Assembly (NCBI GenBank): GCA_964036155.1
Contig: OZ038423.1
Coordinates: forward strand, 24,381,249 to 24,445,248
Length of the DNA stretch: 64,000 bases
Reading direction: 5' to 3'
Source: Diploscapter coronatus
Taxonomy: Eukaryota > Nematoda > Chromadorea > Rhabditida > Rhabditidae
In this document: one piece after another, positions 46,157 through 57,072 of the stretch
How positions within the stretch are numbered: position 1 is the first letter of the stretch
Layout of the letters: each line of letters starts with the position of its first letter
The notes under the pieces: model-generated
What the model saw: only the letters and a program-made list of their open reading frames with translations
The model's database searches: none
Told to the model about the DNA's origin: nothing
Position numbers and translations under genes: made by a program

Positions 46157-49100
46157 TCCGGCTGTCGTTTCGTCGCTACGTCGCTCCAACTTCATTGTCG
46201 TCAAATGCAAAGCCGCAAAGAAGAACGTTGCCTGATGGTGGGAGTCCTTACCATCTTTGTTTAAAACGGATATAGGAAATCTTTTCCATTTATTTTTGAA
46301 GAAAAAATCCCACTATCAAATTTCATCTTTTTCAGACGGCAAAACTCTGCACGATTTTATCGCTGAAGATGCCAAGAGAACCCGAAAACGGCATCCGAAC
46401 ATCGTGCCCTCGGTAGAGGAAACCAATTCGTACCTTGATCCTGAACTATTTTCTGGGAAGGGTTTGAAGGGTGATTTTTAAAAATGTATTTTTTAAATTA
46501 ATGTTTCTAACGTATTTTGAAGCATTTTTCAAATGTTTGTTAAACTAACAGTATCTTCCAAGAATTTATTGTTTTATTTATTTTAATTTAAACATTTTTA
46601 TTCTTTAATTTTCAGTCCACTACATCACATATGGCTGTCAGATGAACGTCAACGATATGGAGATCGTCAGGTCGGTGATGAAAGCCGCGGAATACACTGA
46701 AGTCGATGAAATCAAAATGGTAGGATTTTGGGAGATCTACTAAAAATAGTATAATTTTGGACTACTGTAGGCCGACGTTGTGCTTCTGATGACGTGCTCG
46801 ATACGGGACGGCGCCGAACAAAAGGTCAAGACGATGCTTCACCAAATCAAGAAGAATTCGTCGAAGAAGAAGTTCGTTGGAGTTTTGGGTGAGTTATTAT
46901 ATATCCTAGATTTCATATGTCCTCTTTTAAAAGGATCCCGTATATTCTTGTTTTCAGGGTGCATGGCAGAACGAGTCAAACACGAATTGATTGAAAGAGG
47001 AAAACTAGTGGACGTGGTAGCAGGTAAAATTTGATATAACTACCCAAAAAGTTAAAAATAGCTTCATTTTTACCAAAATTAGAAATTTTTAGGTCCCGAT
47101 TCCTACCGCGACTTGCCGCGTCTATTGGCCGTAGCTCGTGGGGGCTCGTCTGCAATCAACGTGCAGTTGTCTTTGGATGAGACCTACGCGGACGTGGTTC
47201 CAGTCAGACAAGACGAAGCAGCAAGGACCGCCTATGTGTGGGTCTTTTATTTTTTTCTAATTTTGATATAGAAGGATCCTTAAAATCAAAGAGTTTCTTA
47301 ATAGACGTAGTCTCAGGAAGTATAGATATAAATTTTTGAAGATCCTGAATATTGGGTATTTCAGGGAAGTATAAATATAAACTTAGTAGTTAGAAAAATT
47401 TAGAAAATTCAATAAACTTGTGTTTGGAAATAAAAGATACTCTAGGGATTTTTCAGATCTATTATGCGAGGCTGCGACAACATGTGCACGTACTGTATCG
47501 TGCCATATACAAGAGGACGGGAAAGGAGTCGACCAATAGATTCTATAGTCGAGGAAGTTATCAGACTTAGGGATGAGGTGAAAATTTTCTCATCGCTATT
47601 CTTTTAATTCAATTTTTTCAGGGCATCAAACAAGTTACCCTTCTCGGCCAAAATGTGAATTCATATCGAGATTTGTCAGAGTCGGTCCACTCTTACGACC
47701 CATCAACACCTTCGACATCGACTGTACCGGGGTTCAAGACGGTTTACAAGTAGTTTATCATTTTACATTTTCTTTTTTTCATTTTTCATTTTATTCTCAT
47801 CCTTTAAAACTTGTTAAATTTCATTTTCAGGCCAAAAATTGGAGGTCGAACCTTTCTGTATCTTCTGGATCGGCTCTCAAATGTCGCACCCGAAGTGCGA
47901 TTCAGATTTACGTCGCCGCATCCCAAAGATTTTCCGCTTGAGGTTGGAATTTAAAAAATAAAATGTTCATTTTTCTGGAATCAGCCCAAAATAATTGGAA
48001 TCTTTATGCATAACTCTAGATATAAAGAAAACTTGCCATAAGTTGAAAAACCGACTTTACCGAAAGTTGATACATGATAAAGTCGACCTAGTCTGAATAA
48101 ATTTTTTAATCAACCCTAAACTTTATGAATTTTCAATTTTTTAGTTAATTCACCTGATAAGAGACCGCAAGAACATCTGCAATCAACTGCATCTACCCGC
48201 ACAGAGTGGCGACGATCAGACTCTGGAGAGGATGGGCCGAGGTTACACAAAGGACTTGTATCTCAGACTGGTCCATGACATTCGGGAAGTGCTGCCGGGT
48301 AATTTCTTTTTGAATTGTTATCTTCTAATTTATAGGAAATATATTTTCGGTAGAACTCATTTTTTTAAAGTTAACCTTATATTTAATGTTTATATTTTTT
48401 CTTTAAAAATGATAAAAAATATCATTTTCTATGGAATATATGACGGAAGGAATGGTGAAGCTTAGAATTTTTAATTGCGATTTTTTAGAAGTATCCTTCA
48501 CATCGGATTTTATCGCCGGGTTTTGCGGTGAGACAGAAGAAGCTCATCAAAATACGGTCGATTTGGTTCGAGAAGTCAAATACTCGTTCATCTACTCGTT
48601 TCCCTACTCCATGAGAGGGGTTGGTTTCATTTTTATATTGAGATTTATGACTTATGAAACGATTATTTTTAAGACTTTAGAGATTATAAACGTTTATTTG
48701 CCTATTTTAAAAGTTAGATTTAGAGTTTATTAAAAATATTTTGTCTTTTTATTTTTTAATTTCTAAAATTTCAGAAAACCAAAGCCCACCGTCAATTACA
48801 AGACGATGTACCAGATGACGTGAAAACCAGAAGACACCAGGTTTAAAAAATAATGTTTCAAAATATTTGTTTCATTTCAGGAAATTCTGGCCGCTTTCCG
48901 AGAAGAAGCTGAAAAGCTCAACCAGAAATACGTTGACACGACTCAATTGGTGCTTGTTGAAGGGGTAAATTAAAAAAAAATTTTTAGATTTATTATTTTT
49001 ATTCTTTATTTATCTTTTTATTTTCAGACCTCGCGAAGAAACGAAAATGACGGCCAGGGCCGAGCGGATTGCGGTACAAAAGTGATCTTCCCCAATTCGG

Positions 49101-49378
49101 AAGGCATCTACAAACCGGGAGATTTCGTCAATGTTCAGGTATTTTTATTTAAATTTCTAGAGAATTAGGCAGTCTGAAAAATTAGTTACATTCGTTATAT
49201 GCAATTTTTTTTTAATAGAATAGAATTTTTTCACTTTCAAACCTATCTTATTTAGTATGAAAGAAATGGTTATTTTTTGCCAATTTGTCTAATTAGATGT
49301 TTTTATTTTATTTTTCAGATAACTGCAGCAAATTCTCAAACCCTCAGAGGCGAAGCGTTGGGTCTAGGATCTTTGTAG
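46117..49378 (+). CDS. CDK5RAP1: CDK5RAP1-type tRNA methylthiotransferase (radical SAM)
   Basis: Homologue of mitochondrial CDK5RAP1, which converts i6A to ms2i6A at position 37 of certain mitochondrial tRNAs. The leader ([20 protein letters not shown]) is basic and hydrophobic, as for import. The N-terminal UPF0004 domain has the three cluster cysteines in [19 protein letters not shown] and LGCMAERVK. The radical-SAM loop is [20 protein letters not shown] (CxxxCxxC), followed by [59 protein letters not shown] and FPYSMRG. A C-terminal TRAM domain ends [16 protein letters not shown]. Two long introns separate the SAM-barrel exons. It is the third gene of the operon. The start is the first ATG compatible with the leader frame, but a uORF precedes it. 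Confidence 0.94.
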
Positions 49379-49438
49379 AAATTAGAAAATCAGAAAATCG
49401 AATGTTTTTAGAAAGTTGTTGTTGATTTATTTAGAGAA

Positions 49439-49498
49439 AATAAAAAATCGATATATGAAGGTTGTTTCTCCTTTCCTTTCTTCTTTTATTTTGACAAG
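49439..49498 (+). promoter_or_regulatory. Intercistronic processing region before sedoheptulokinase
   Basis: AATAAA (49439-49444) is followed by the T/C-rich stretch TTCTCCTTTCCTTTCTTC and a GACAAG acceptor at 49498, only about 50 nt later. The next ATG is at 49527. Confidence 0.5.
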
Positions 49499-49526
49499 TA
49501 TCAATTCTCATTCTTGATTGATAATT

Positions 49527-51306
49527 ATGATAACCCATCTGGGTATCGATTTGGGTACAACATCTATAAAAGTATGCGTGAGGAAAGGTCAAGGGTAGGT
49601 AAATTTTAAGAAAAGTAGATTTTTTTAAATTCAGCGTAATTTTCGAAATATCTGAGCCTCACAATGCTAACATTATCGATGAAAAAGGAAACCAGAAAAC
49701 CGGGGAACAAAATGCAAGTCTAATAGTGGAACTAGGAATAAAGTTGGTCAAGGTAAGGTCATATAATAAGGCATAGGATGGCAAAACGGAAATTATACGG
49801 CATTGGTGGATATCTGAGATTAAAATTATAGAAGGCGATAAGTGAGGTTGGAAAAATCGACGAAATTTGGATCTGTGGTCAGATGCACGGTGTAGTTATT
49901 TGGAATTCGGAAAAATTGAGTCAAGGTTTAATTTTTATTGTTTCTTTGAAAACTATTTTGAAATGTTTATAAAGGAGACATCAAATCATGCTCAAGTCTC
50001 TATAATTGGATGTACACCTATGAAGATCAGGACTTTATTAAAACTTTGCCAAAGTAAGAACATTTTCAAACCGCGAAGCCTGGATTTTAGGTGGAAAGGT
50101 GGCATTATTCAACCAGGATTTGGCATGGCTACTCTAGCATATTTGCAAGCGAGAAATATTATTGGAAAGGTACAAAAATGAACACTTTTTCAGATTGAAA
50201 TAAAATTTAGAACTTCAACAAATGCGGTACTATCATGGACTATTTTGCAGCTTATTTAACTGGGAATTCGAAAGTGAAAATCAGTCTTCAAAACGCGTTC
50301 GGTTTCTCATTTTGTAATGGAAACAGTTGGCAAAATGATATCGTAAAATTCGAATTTTTTAATTTAGAAAATTAGAAACTTAGATCCCTTTTCTAAGCCC
50401 TGATGTTGATCTGCCCGAAATAATATCTGACCCAAGCGAAGTAATTGGGCATACCCAGGACTTTGTTGGATTTGATAGAGCTAAAGTCCATATCCCATTG
50501 GGGGACTTACAAGCTTCAGTTAGAAGTGTGGAAAAGGATCGGGAAAATTGTGCTTGTAATATTTTCTTGAAGAAAAAAAAGAGGGTCTAGAAGTTTTCAG
50601 ATCTGATTTTGGGGACGTCCGCTCAACTTTGTACGACTCTGAAAAACGGCGTCAATTTAAATCAGATGATATCATCTACCGTAACCCTTCTACCATATGA
50701 CGTCAATTGTAAACTAGCCGCAGCGTGTGCTATGAATGGCGGTAACTCTATAGATAACTTATTTGAGGTTTTGTTTTAGAAAATTTGAAAAATCAGGAAT
50801 GAAATTTAGATGATGCAAAATTGGATCAGGGAAATTTTAGACGATAAAGATCTCAATCTGGATAAATCTAAAATCCTGAATAGACTTCAAAAGGACGGTA
50901 TTTTGAAGATTTATTTATTTATTATGGACGTTGAAATTCAGAATCTTCGAACAATTTGAAGGTTACCCCGAGGTTTCTACCGGAAAGAAACGTAGAGGAT
51001 TTTGGGCTGAAATTTGAAAATTTGAGTCAGTCTACGACTTTTTCTGGGGTAAAAATGTTAAAAACGATTTTCCTAAAAGTTTTAGTTTAGCTGATCAGAG
51101 CTACTCAAAAGGGGATCTTACAAAATATAGTGAATCTTTTTGGAATGGAAGCTTTGAGGAAAATGGGAGTAGAATCAATTATACTGGTTGGGAGTCAAGC
51201 TCGGGCTTACAAGCCTTTCTTAGAAGAAATATTTTCGAGTACCGAATTCAAAATCGAAATCGATATTTCGAACCCCACAGCAGCTTTCGGAGTTACATCG
51301 TTCTAA
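49527..51306 (+). CDS. SHPK: Sedoheptulokinase-like FGGY carbohydrate kinase (SHPK/CARKL)
   Basis: FGGY-family sugar kinase. The closest family I recognise is sedoheptulokinase, which phosphorylates sedoheptulose to sedoheptulose-7-phosphate and feeds the non-oxidative pentose phosphate pathway. The phosphate-1 loop is HLGIDLGTTSIKVCV at the N-terminus; then come EQNASLI, ICGQMHGVVIWN (substrate-side motif), PGFGMATLAYLQARNI, CGTIMDYFAAYLTGN, PLGDLQASVRSV, DLILGTSAQLCTTL, AACAMNGGNSIDNLF, RATQKGILQNIV and SIILVGSQARAYKPFLEEIF. The end is NPTAAFGVTSF. All these follow the order in human SHPK. ATG 49527 starts exactly at the GxDxGTT motif, with no room for a targeting leader. It is the last gene of the inferred operon, convergent with the minus-strand secreted-protein gene. 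Confidence 0.88.
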
Positions 51307-51648
51307 AATCGATTTTTAGGGTATTCATACTTTTCATTTTTTCATATAAATTGCTCTATTTTGAAACTTGATTTTTTTTAATACTCATAAAGAAAATGCT
51401 CATTTTTCGTATGTAAATTGTTCTCTTTTAAACCGTATGAATTTCAATAGTCTTTAAAAAAAAAACTTGATTTTATGGCTTATTTATTATTTCGTAAATA
51501 TAGATCGCAATTCAAAGTTCAAGTGGCTTCAGATGTTACGTGAAAATGCAAAGAAATAAGATCTTTTAAAAATTCCTGAAAGACCCTTTATATTTCTTTG
51601 CATTTTCAATATTATTGCTCCCGTGAAAGATCTTCAAGATGATAGTTT

Positions 51649-52834
51649 TCAACAATCGTGAGGTGGACTAGGAGGCAGAACACGGCCTTCATAGATGTCA
51701 TTGCATCCATCCTGAAATACTATTTTTGCCTAAATTCTTCGTTTTCGAACAAAATACTTGTTCATATTCTGAAGTGCCAGTAGTCGGCGCTGTGACGTTC
51801 AAGCAGCACCTAAAGTTGATTTTTCTCTAAATTTCTAATAGTTGAAAAGCTGGTCTTCGTCATTTTTCCTCCAAGAAAATAAAACCTACACGAATAAATC
51901 TGGTTGAGTAGGCCAGTAGTCGTCATCCAGGACCATGCAGAGTCCATTCGTGGACATGCAATTGTCATAGCATCGGTTGTAGCAAGGATAACCAGGGAAT
52001 TGATCGAATCTGAATAGAAAGTTTTGGTTAAATACGTTTAATTTGAACATTTTAGACGAGAAATGGGGTATTCTTTAAAATGTCATTCGAAAATGAACAA
52101 ATGTTAAATTTTAGGTCTGAAATGGCTATTTGAAATATTTTGGGCTCTAATTAAAAAATGAAAGCTTTACGAGTTCGCGCCTCGACATGTCCTGTATCGA
52201 TAGGTCCACATGTCAGCAGAGCAGAACATAGTGCATTTTAGCTCTTGTAAGCTAGTATCAGTACCTAAAATTTCAAAAAATCGATACGGAATTTGAAAAA
52301 TCGCGTTGGTTTTTTCTTACCGATTAAAAATTCCGGATTTTTCGACATTATGTCCAGGATTTTAACGGTAGGATAGGTGCTTATGATGGAGTTCATTAGA
52401 TCTGGTCGAATTGAGTCGGGGTCTCCTTTGTTCTGAAAAGGGATATATGCAATCCAGGAATATGTGAACTTCTTTCTTGGAGGAATATATGAAATCTCCT
52501 ACCTTAAAAGAATTGGTCTGGGCATAGTATTGAGCCGAGTTGTAAACGACTTGATTAGCCGGTGCCGCTGTACAAACGCCTTCTACACAGATCACGTTTG
52601 GATCAAAATCGCTAAAATTAAAACGAAAGAACTTTACATTTTAGGTTTGAATATAAATTACCATATTCGTATTTTTACATTCCAATATCAAGGCAACAAT
52701 TTATTTTTTGTTTCGCTAAAAATCAATTTACCCGTCGTCCTGAGCCAAGTTTAACCCAATAAGAGCCGATAGTAGAATGTAGAACTGAATATCGAAAAAT
52801 CTCTAAAGATTAAATTTGAAAAACTTACCCGCAT
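51649..52834 (-). CDS. Secreted Cys-rich protein, nematode family of unknown function (paralogue A)
   Basis: Eight exons (52834-52829, 52784-52732, 52611-52503, 52432-52321, 52264-52171, 52009-51890, 51809-51758, 51711-51649) close to 202 residues. The signal peptide is MRFYILLSALIGLNLAQ. The mature part has paired cysteines: ICVEGVC, LKCTMFC, TCRG, then PCYNRCYDNCMSTNGLCMVL, VCCLNVTAP and DGCND. It ends in a proline-rich PPSPPHDC. The block CYxxCxxNCxxxxGLCMxL is shared with the neighbouring plus-strand gene, showing the two are paralogues. I do not recognise the family. The start exon encodes just Met-Arg. A TATA box (TATAAATA) lies at 52896-52889. Confidence 0.8.
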
Positions 52835-53264
52835 CCCTAAAGACTTTCGCGGTGCAAGTATGAAGCAGCCTCACTACGGTAAATTGGGTATTTATATCTC
52901 TGGTGTTTTTATTTTTCATCTATGAAATTTCCAAATTTAAGTGGGAGTTCCTTTATTATGTCTGCAAAACCCGGGGGATTTCATATATTCCCTTTGAGAA
53001 GGATTTCATATGTCTCCCGCTGCGAATTTGGAGCTTCTCCGATGTTTTTGAAACTCGCAACTCGATTTACGTAATAAACCTTCAATCTATTGAATATGGA
53101 TAATAGAAGGGATCTCATATATCCTGATATATTAAATCCACGTTGCTTAGCCAGCGTGGCACAATTTTACTTGTCGAGCTCCAAGGACCGCCCTATAGGT
53201 CGGTTTATAAAAGGTGATCTTGAGATAGAGAAAATACTACGATATCACTCTAATCAAAGGGAAA
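52835..53264. promoter_or_regulatory. Bidirectional promoter between the two secreted Cys-rich paralogues, with mirrored TATA boxes
   Basis: TATAAATA on the minus strand (52896-52889) is 55 nt before the minus ATG. TATAAAAG on the plus strand (53206-53213) is 52 nt before the plus ATG. Neither start is preceded by a good trans-splice acceptor, suggesting conventional capped mRNAs. GATTTCATATATCC-type repeats occupy part of the middle (52968-53000, 53111-53135). Confidence 0.55.
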
Positions 53265-56200
53265 ATGGTAGGTTTTTCTCTTAAACAGATACAAGTGGAT
53301 TTATGAAATCTTAGATTCTCTTCTTGAGTGCATTTATTCTGGTTCCGGTCCTGGTCTTCGCCGCACCGGGAGATCCCGCGCCGAATGACTTTTCAAATTC
53401 GGATAAAGTCGCAGTTTACTTGGAATCTTTTGCAACGACTTATGAGGAGGTAGGTGTCTTCAAATAAAGTAGAATCTGAAATAAAGGTCCATACACCTCT
53501 ATTTGTTTACATCTCTATAGAAGCGATTTTTTTCAGTTTAGGGTGTCCTATTAAATTTTAATTTTAAGGATCCCCAAATCATCAACCTGGTAATGTCGAA
53601 CGGATATGGAACGTACGATGGCTGGGGCTTCACAGGACTAGCTGAGGTCAATTAGAATTTGATTCGGGGCTTCAACGCTAGATTTAGGTGACTAACGCTA
53701 ACGCGGCCTTGTTAGTGGGAACCTATCCGGAATTCGAATGCGATAGATACTGTACCAATCCGGGACTCTACAGAAATTGCAATCCGTCTCCTGCGTATGT
53801 TTAAATAATAGCTTCATTAAGTTAGATATAAATATGATAACAATAATTAAGTACAAGTTATGATATCATTGATTCAATTTAAAACATTATGCTCGTACAG
53901 TTTAATACAATGATCGTATTGTGCATACGATATGGTTTCACTAAATATAATTACGATAACATTAGATGAAATGTTATTTCATTAAACATAAATTATGGTG
54001 TCATTGAAAATAAGTAGCGATTTCAGGATGTCAAACGACTCCGCGTGCTACAGCGCGTGTATGCAGAATTGCCAGGATTCCAAGGGTCTGTGCATGTATC
54101 TGAGCCAAGGAGATTCACAGCCTTTCGAGGACATGTGGGGCACTCAGTAAGTTAATTTAAGCCATTAGATCTTCACGCCAATTTAATATGAAGTTTGTCT
54201 AAGATCTCTTTAGGTATTATGAAGTTCAGTTACTTTTCTTGTAGCTAGAGCGAAGTTTTATGAAATACTTGTAATTTCGAAGAAGTCATGATAATTAAGC
54301 CCAATTAAAGGTATTGTGAGTCATAAAAATTTTAATCCAAACTTTAGATGCTGTATCAGCAACTCGACCTGGCAGACGCTGAAAGCAAACGGTGACTCGT
54401 GCGGATTCTCGTACGAGGAGACGACAACTACATCGACAACGACGACGACGACAACAACAACGACAACGACAGCTGCTCCCACGCCGACACCGACCACAAC
54501 AGGTTAATAGCTTATATATTAAACTAGAACTCCTCGCTCGCGAGCGCTTCGCGCCCGCCCGCTCGCTCGTCGTTCTAGTGCCAGCCTTCGGCTGGCTGTT
54601 AGAATTTTAATTACCTCTACTAAATATTTATCTCAAATAAACTAAATTCGATATTATTTGTCGATTACAATGGACTATTTACCTTGACGTCATTATTTTT
54701 AAAAAGCGCTGTGAGAATTATTGAAAATCTCAGGTTAAATTTGAAAATTGAAATGAGAATGAGGATTGATTGGAATAAGTTCGCATGAACTAATTTTCCA
54801 ATATGAAATTCTCTTATTTACTTCGTTTAAAAAAATAATTCGATCACCAAATCATCTTCAGAATCATTCAAAAACAGTCAATTTACTCGTCTATGTTTAG
54901 AGAGGCCAAATGAATTTTCGAAACTGATAATCATGGGATAATTTTATACCAGCATGATTGGTGGTATTTACCGGAGCAGAATGCTCTTTAGACCTCTGAA
55001 AGTAGTTCAGTGGGTGAATTTCATTATTCAAACTTCGACTCATGGTGGATTATTGTAATTCTCCTCGTAACAATTTTTTCACAAATTTTTCATTCGAGAA
55101 AATTCTTTTAGCCTTGATGTGCATATTTTTAAAATGAAAAACAACGAAACACGTGTAGGCAATCAATACGTACTTTCAGAATTTGATATGGAGATTTTTG
55201 GAGGGTCTTTAATTTTCGAGATGCCGAGATTTCAATATCCAAAAATCGCGATTTTTGAGTGTTTTGGAGAAAGTTTCCAACTACAAGGTTTAAAGAAATA
55301 ATCCATAGTATATCATGCAAACACAATTTTGCATTATTATCAACTAGAAACTCGGCCCAATGATTTGGAAAAGTAGCCGAAAAGTTCTAACGCATAATTC
55401 GAATGCTAATTTTGGCATTTTGGCATTTCTGCCTATGTTTCTACCAAGTTCAAGTTCAAAATCATGTTGAATCCAAATTCATACCATCCGGAAATTTTCA
55501 AATTTTGTGATTTGAAACGAAACTCCGGCTCGTCAAGGACCTCGCTCAGCGCCTGCTAACGCAGGCCCTTTGCTCGCCCCTTGTCTTCGCTATTCCTGAA
55601 ATGAAAATTAGCATTCCAAGATAGTTTATCGTTTGTATCGATAATTTCTGACAAGGAGTCGGCGCATGCAGGACTCCAGACTTCGAAAAACGACCTATGC
55701 AGGGTGATAGCCGACGTCACGAGAATTCCAAATCCGGTTTCCATTTTTGCCCGCTTTTGACAAAATTGCGCCATACTGACGAAATGCTCATTATAAGGGC
55801 CGGTCGCAAGGGGGCAACAGCGAATCGCAACCAAATGATATGAGTGGGTGGGCCGAGAAGAGGGCATTGAGATCTATATCCCCCATATGAGTTCGACTTT
55901 TTTGACGGTTATTAAGTTTTACCAATTCAGTTTCAACTTTTTTGCCAGAATTTTCGTCGAATTTTTAATGCCATTTTCATTAATTTATTTGCAAATTATG
56001 GTTATTGGGTATATTTTTCGAAAAAGACACATAGATTTCACGAGGGTGTGATATGCAACATTTTTCCTCATATATACTTCTCGAAAGATATATAGATACT
56101 CGTGAAAATTGGTAAAAATGGATGCAATTTTTCAAAAATCAACAAACGGGCAAAAATGGAAACCAAATTTGGAATCTTCGTGACGTCGGCTATCACCCTG

Positions 56201-56555
56201 TATAGGTCGTTTTTCGAAGTCTGGAGTCCTGCATGCGCCGATCCCTTGTAAGTCTGTCTGTTGTTGGATGACGAGTTTTTCATAATCGTACGAAGAATCC
56301 CTAGCATCTGATCATGAAGATGGATTAATGGTTGTAATTCTCGTTTTTCCGATGACAGGATTTGCAGGATCTGGTAACTTCCACAGCCCTTCTGATTGCC
56401 CCAACCTGCCCAGCGGCAACTACGCCATGTCTGCTTGTGGCCATCAGTTCCTGGCCTGCTCCAACGGTCTGGCCTACGTGATGAACTGCCCTGCCAGCCT
56501 CGTCTACAACTGGAATACCGATCAGTGCGACTGGCCCAGCAATATGGGCTGCTAA
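53265..56555 (+). CDS. Secreted Cys-rich protein with Thr-rich linker and C-terminal chitin-binding (CBM14) domain (paralogue B)
   Basis: The first exon is only the ATG (53265-53267). Then come 53315-53449, 53569-53646, 53688-53794, 54027-54146 and 54348-54502, followed by a phase-1 joint to 56359-56555. The phases close to 264 residues. It has a signal peptide (MILFLSAFILVPVLVFA) and the Cys-rich unit shared with the minus-strand paralogue (FECDRYC, ACYSACMQNCQDSKGLCMYL, QCCISNST). A linker of about 20 Thr with a few Ser/Ala/Pro follows. The last exon carries a type-2 chitin-binding/peritrophin-A domain with CPNLPSGNYAMSACGHQF, LACSNG, NCPASLVYNW and QCDWPSNMGC. The product is probably an extracellular, O-glycosylated chitin-associated protein (cuticle, pharynx or eggshell). 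The CBM14 exon is more GC-rich than its neighbours and lies inside an inverted-repeat element. Alternative 3' exons are listed separately. Confidence 0.72.
54527..54600. repeat. GC-rich palindromic stretch in the intron after the Thr-rich exon
   Basis: CTCGCTCGCGAGCGC is a palindrome-like run followed by CGCCCGCCCGCTCGCTCG, then the hairpin GCCAGCC-TTC-GGCTGGC. The composition differs sharply from surrounding AT-rich intron sequence. Confidence 0.6.
55645..55760 (-). repeat. Copy A of ~120-bp module
   Basis: The module contains CTCGTGACGTCGGC or a close variant, a TTTTTCGAAGTCTGGAGTCC run and a CATGCGCCGA end. Copies: A here (minus), B at 56135-56262 (plus), C at 56895-57018 (plus). C is the most diverged at its downstream end. 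Confidence 0.7.
56135..56262 (+). repeat. Copy B of ~120-bp module
   Basis: Shares GTCGTTTTTCGAAGTCTGGA and GACGTCGGCTATCACCCTG with copy A (inverted) and a slightly diverged form with copy C. It lies directly upstream of the CBM14 exon acceptor region. Confidence 0.7.
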
Positions 56556-56894
56556 ACATAAATTTCTACCCATTTTCATTAGTGTCTGTATATCTTTCGA
56601 GAAGTATATATGAGGAAAAATGTTGCATATCACACCCTCGTAAAATCTATGTGTCTTTTTCGAAAAATATACCCAATAACCATAATTTGCAAATAAATTA
56701 ATGAAAATGACATTCAAAATTCGATGAAGATTCTGGCAAAAAAGTTGAAACTGAATTGGTAAAACTTAATAACCGTCAAAAAAGTCGAACTCATATGGGG
56801 GATATAGATCTCAATGCCCTCTTCTCGGCCCACCCACTCATATCACTCGGCTACGATCCGCCCTTATAATGCGCGTACTGCATGAGCATGATGC

Positions 56895-57018
56895 GATTTG
56901 TCGAAAATCAAAAAGGACAAAAATTGAAACCAGATTTGGAATCCTCGTGACGTCGGAATCGCCCTATATAGGTTATTTTTTCGAAGTCTGGAGTCCTGTA
57001 TATGCCGATTCCTTGTGA
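56895..57018 (+). repeat. Copy C of ~120-bp module
   Basis: Third copy, in the same orientation as B, with GACGTCGGAATCGCCCTATA and TTTCGAAGTCTGGAGTCCTG. It is followed at once by a decayed copy of the PPTTTTR micro-exon (about 57020-57045). Confidence 0.65.
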
Positions 57019-57072
57019 GGACTCCCGACAGCTACTATTCGAAGTAAAATTTGCATGATTTTCAAATTTCAG

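Larger units (their letters stand above)
55640..57025. mobile_element. Large inverted-repeat (fold-back) element enclosing the CBM14 exon
   Basis: The left arm (~55640-56120) and right arm (~56563-57025) are inverted copies. Examples are GATATGAGTGGGTGGGCCGA at 55837 with its complement at 56824-56844, and CCTCATATATACTTCTCGAA at 56066 with its complement near 56592-56612. Similarity appears high over most of ~450 bp, with small indels. The centre holds the CBM14 exon and a third copy of the outer ~120-bp module (56135-56262), oriented like the right-hand copy. No transposase frame is present. It may be a non-autonomous fold-back element, or a local inverted duplication. Confidence 0.7.
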
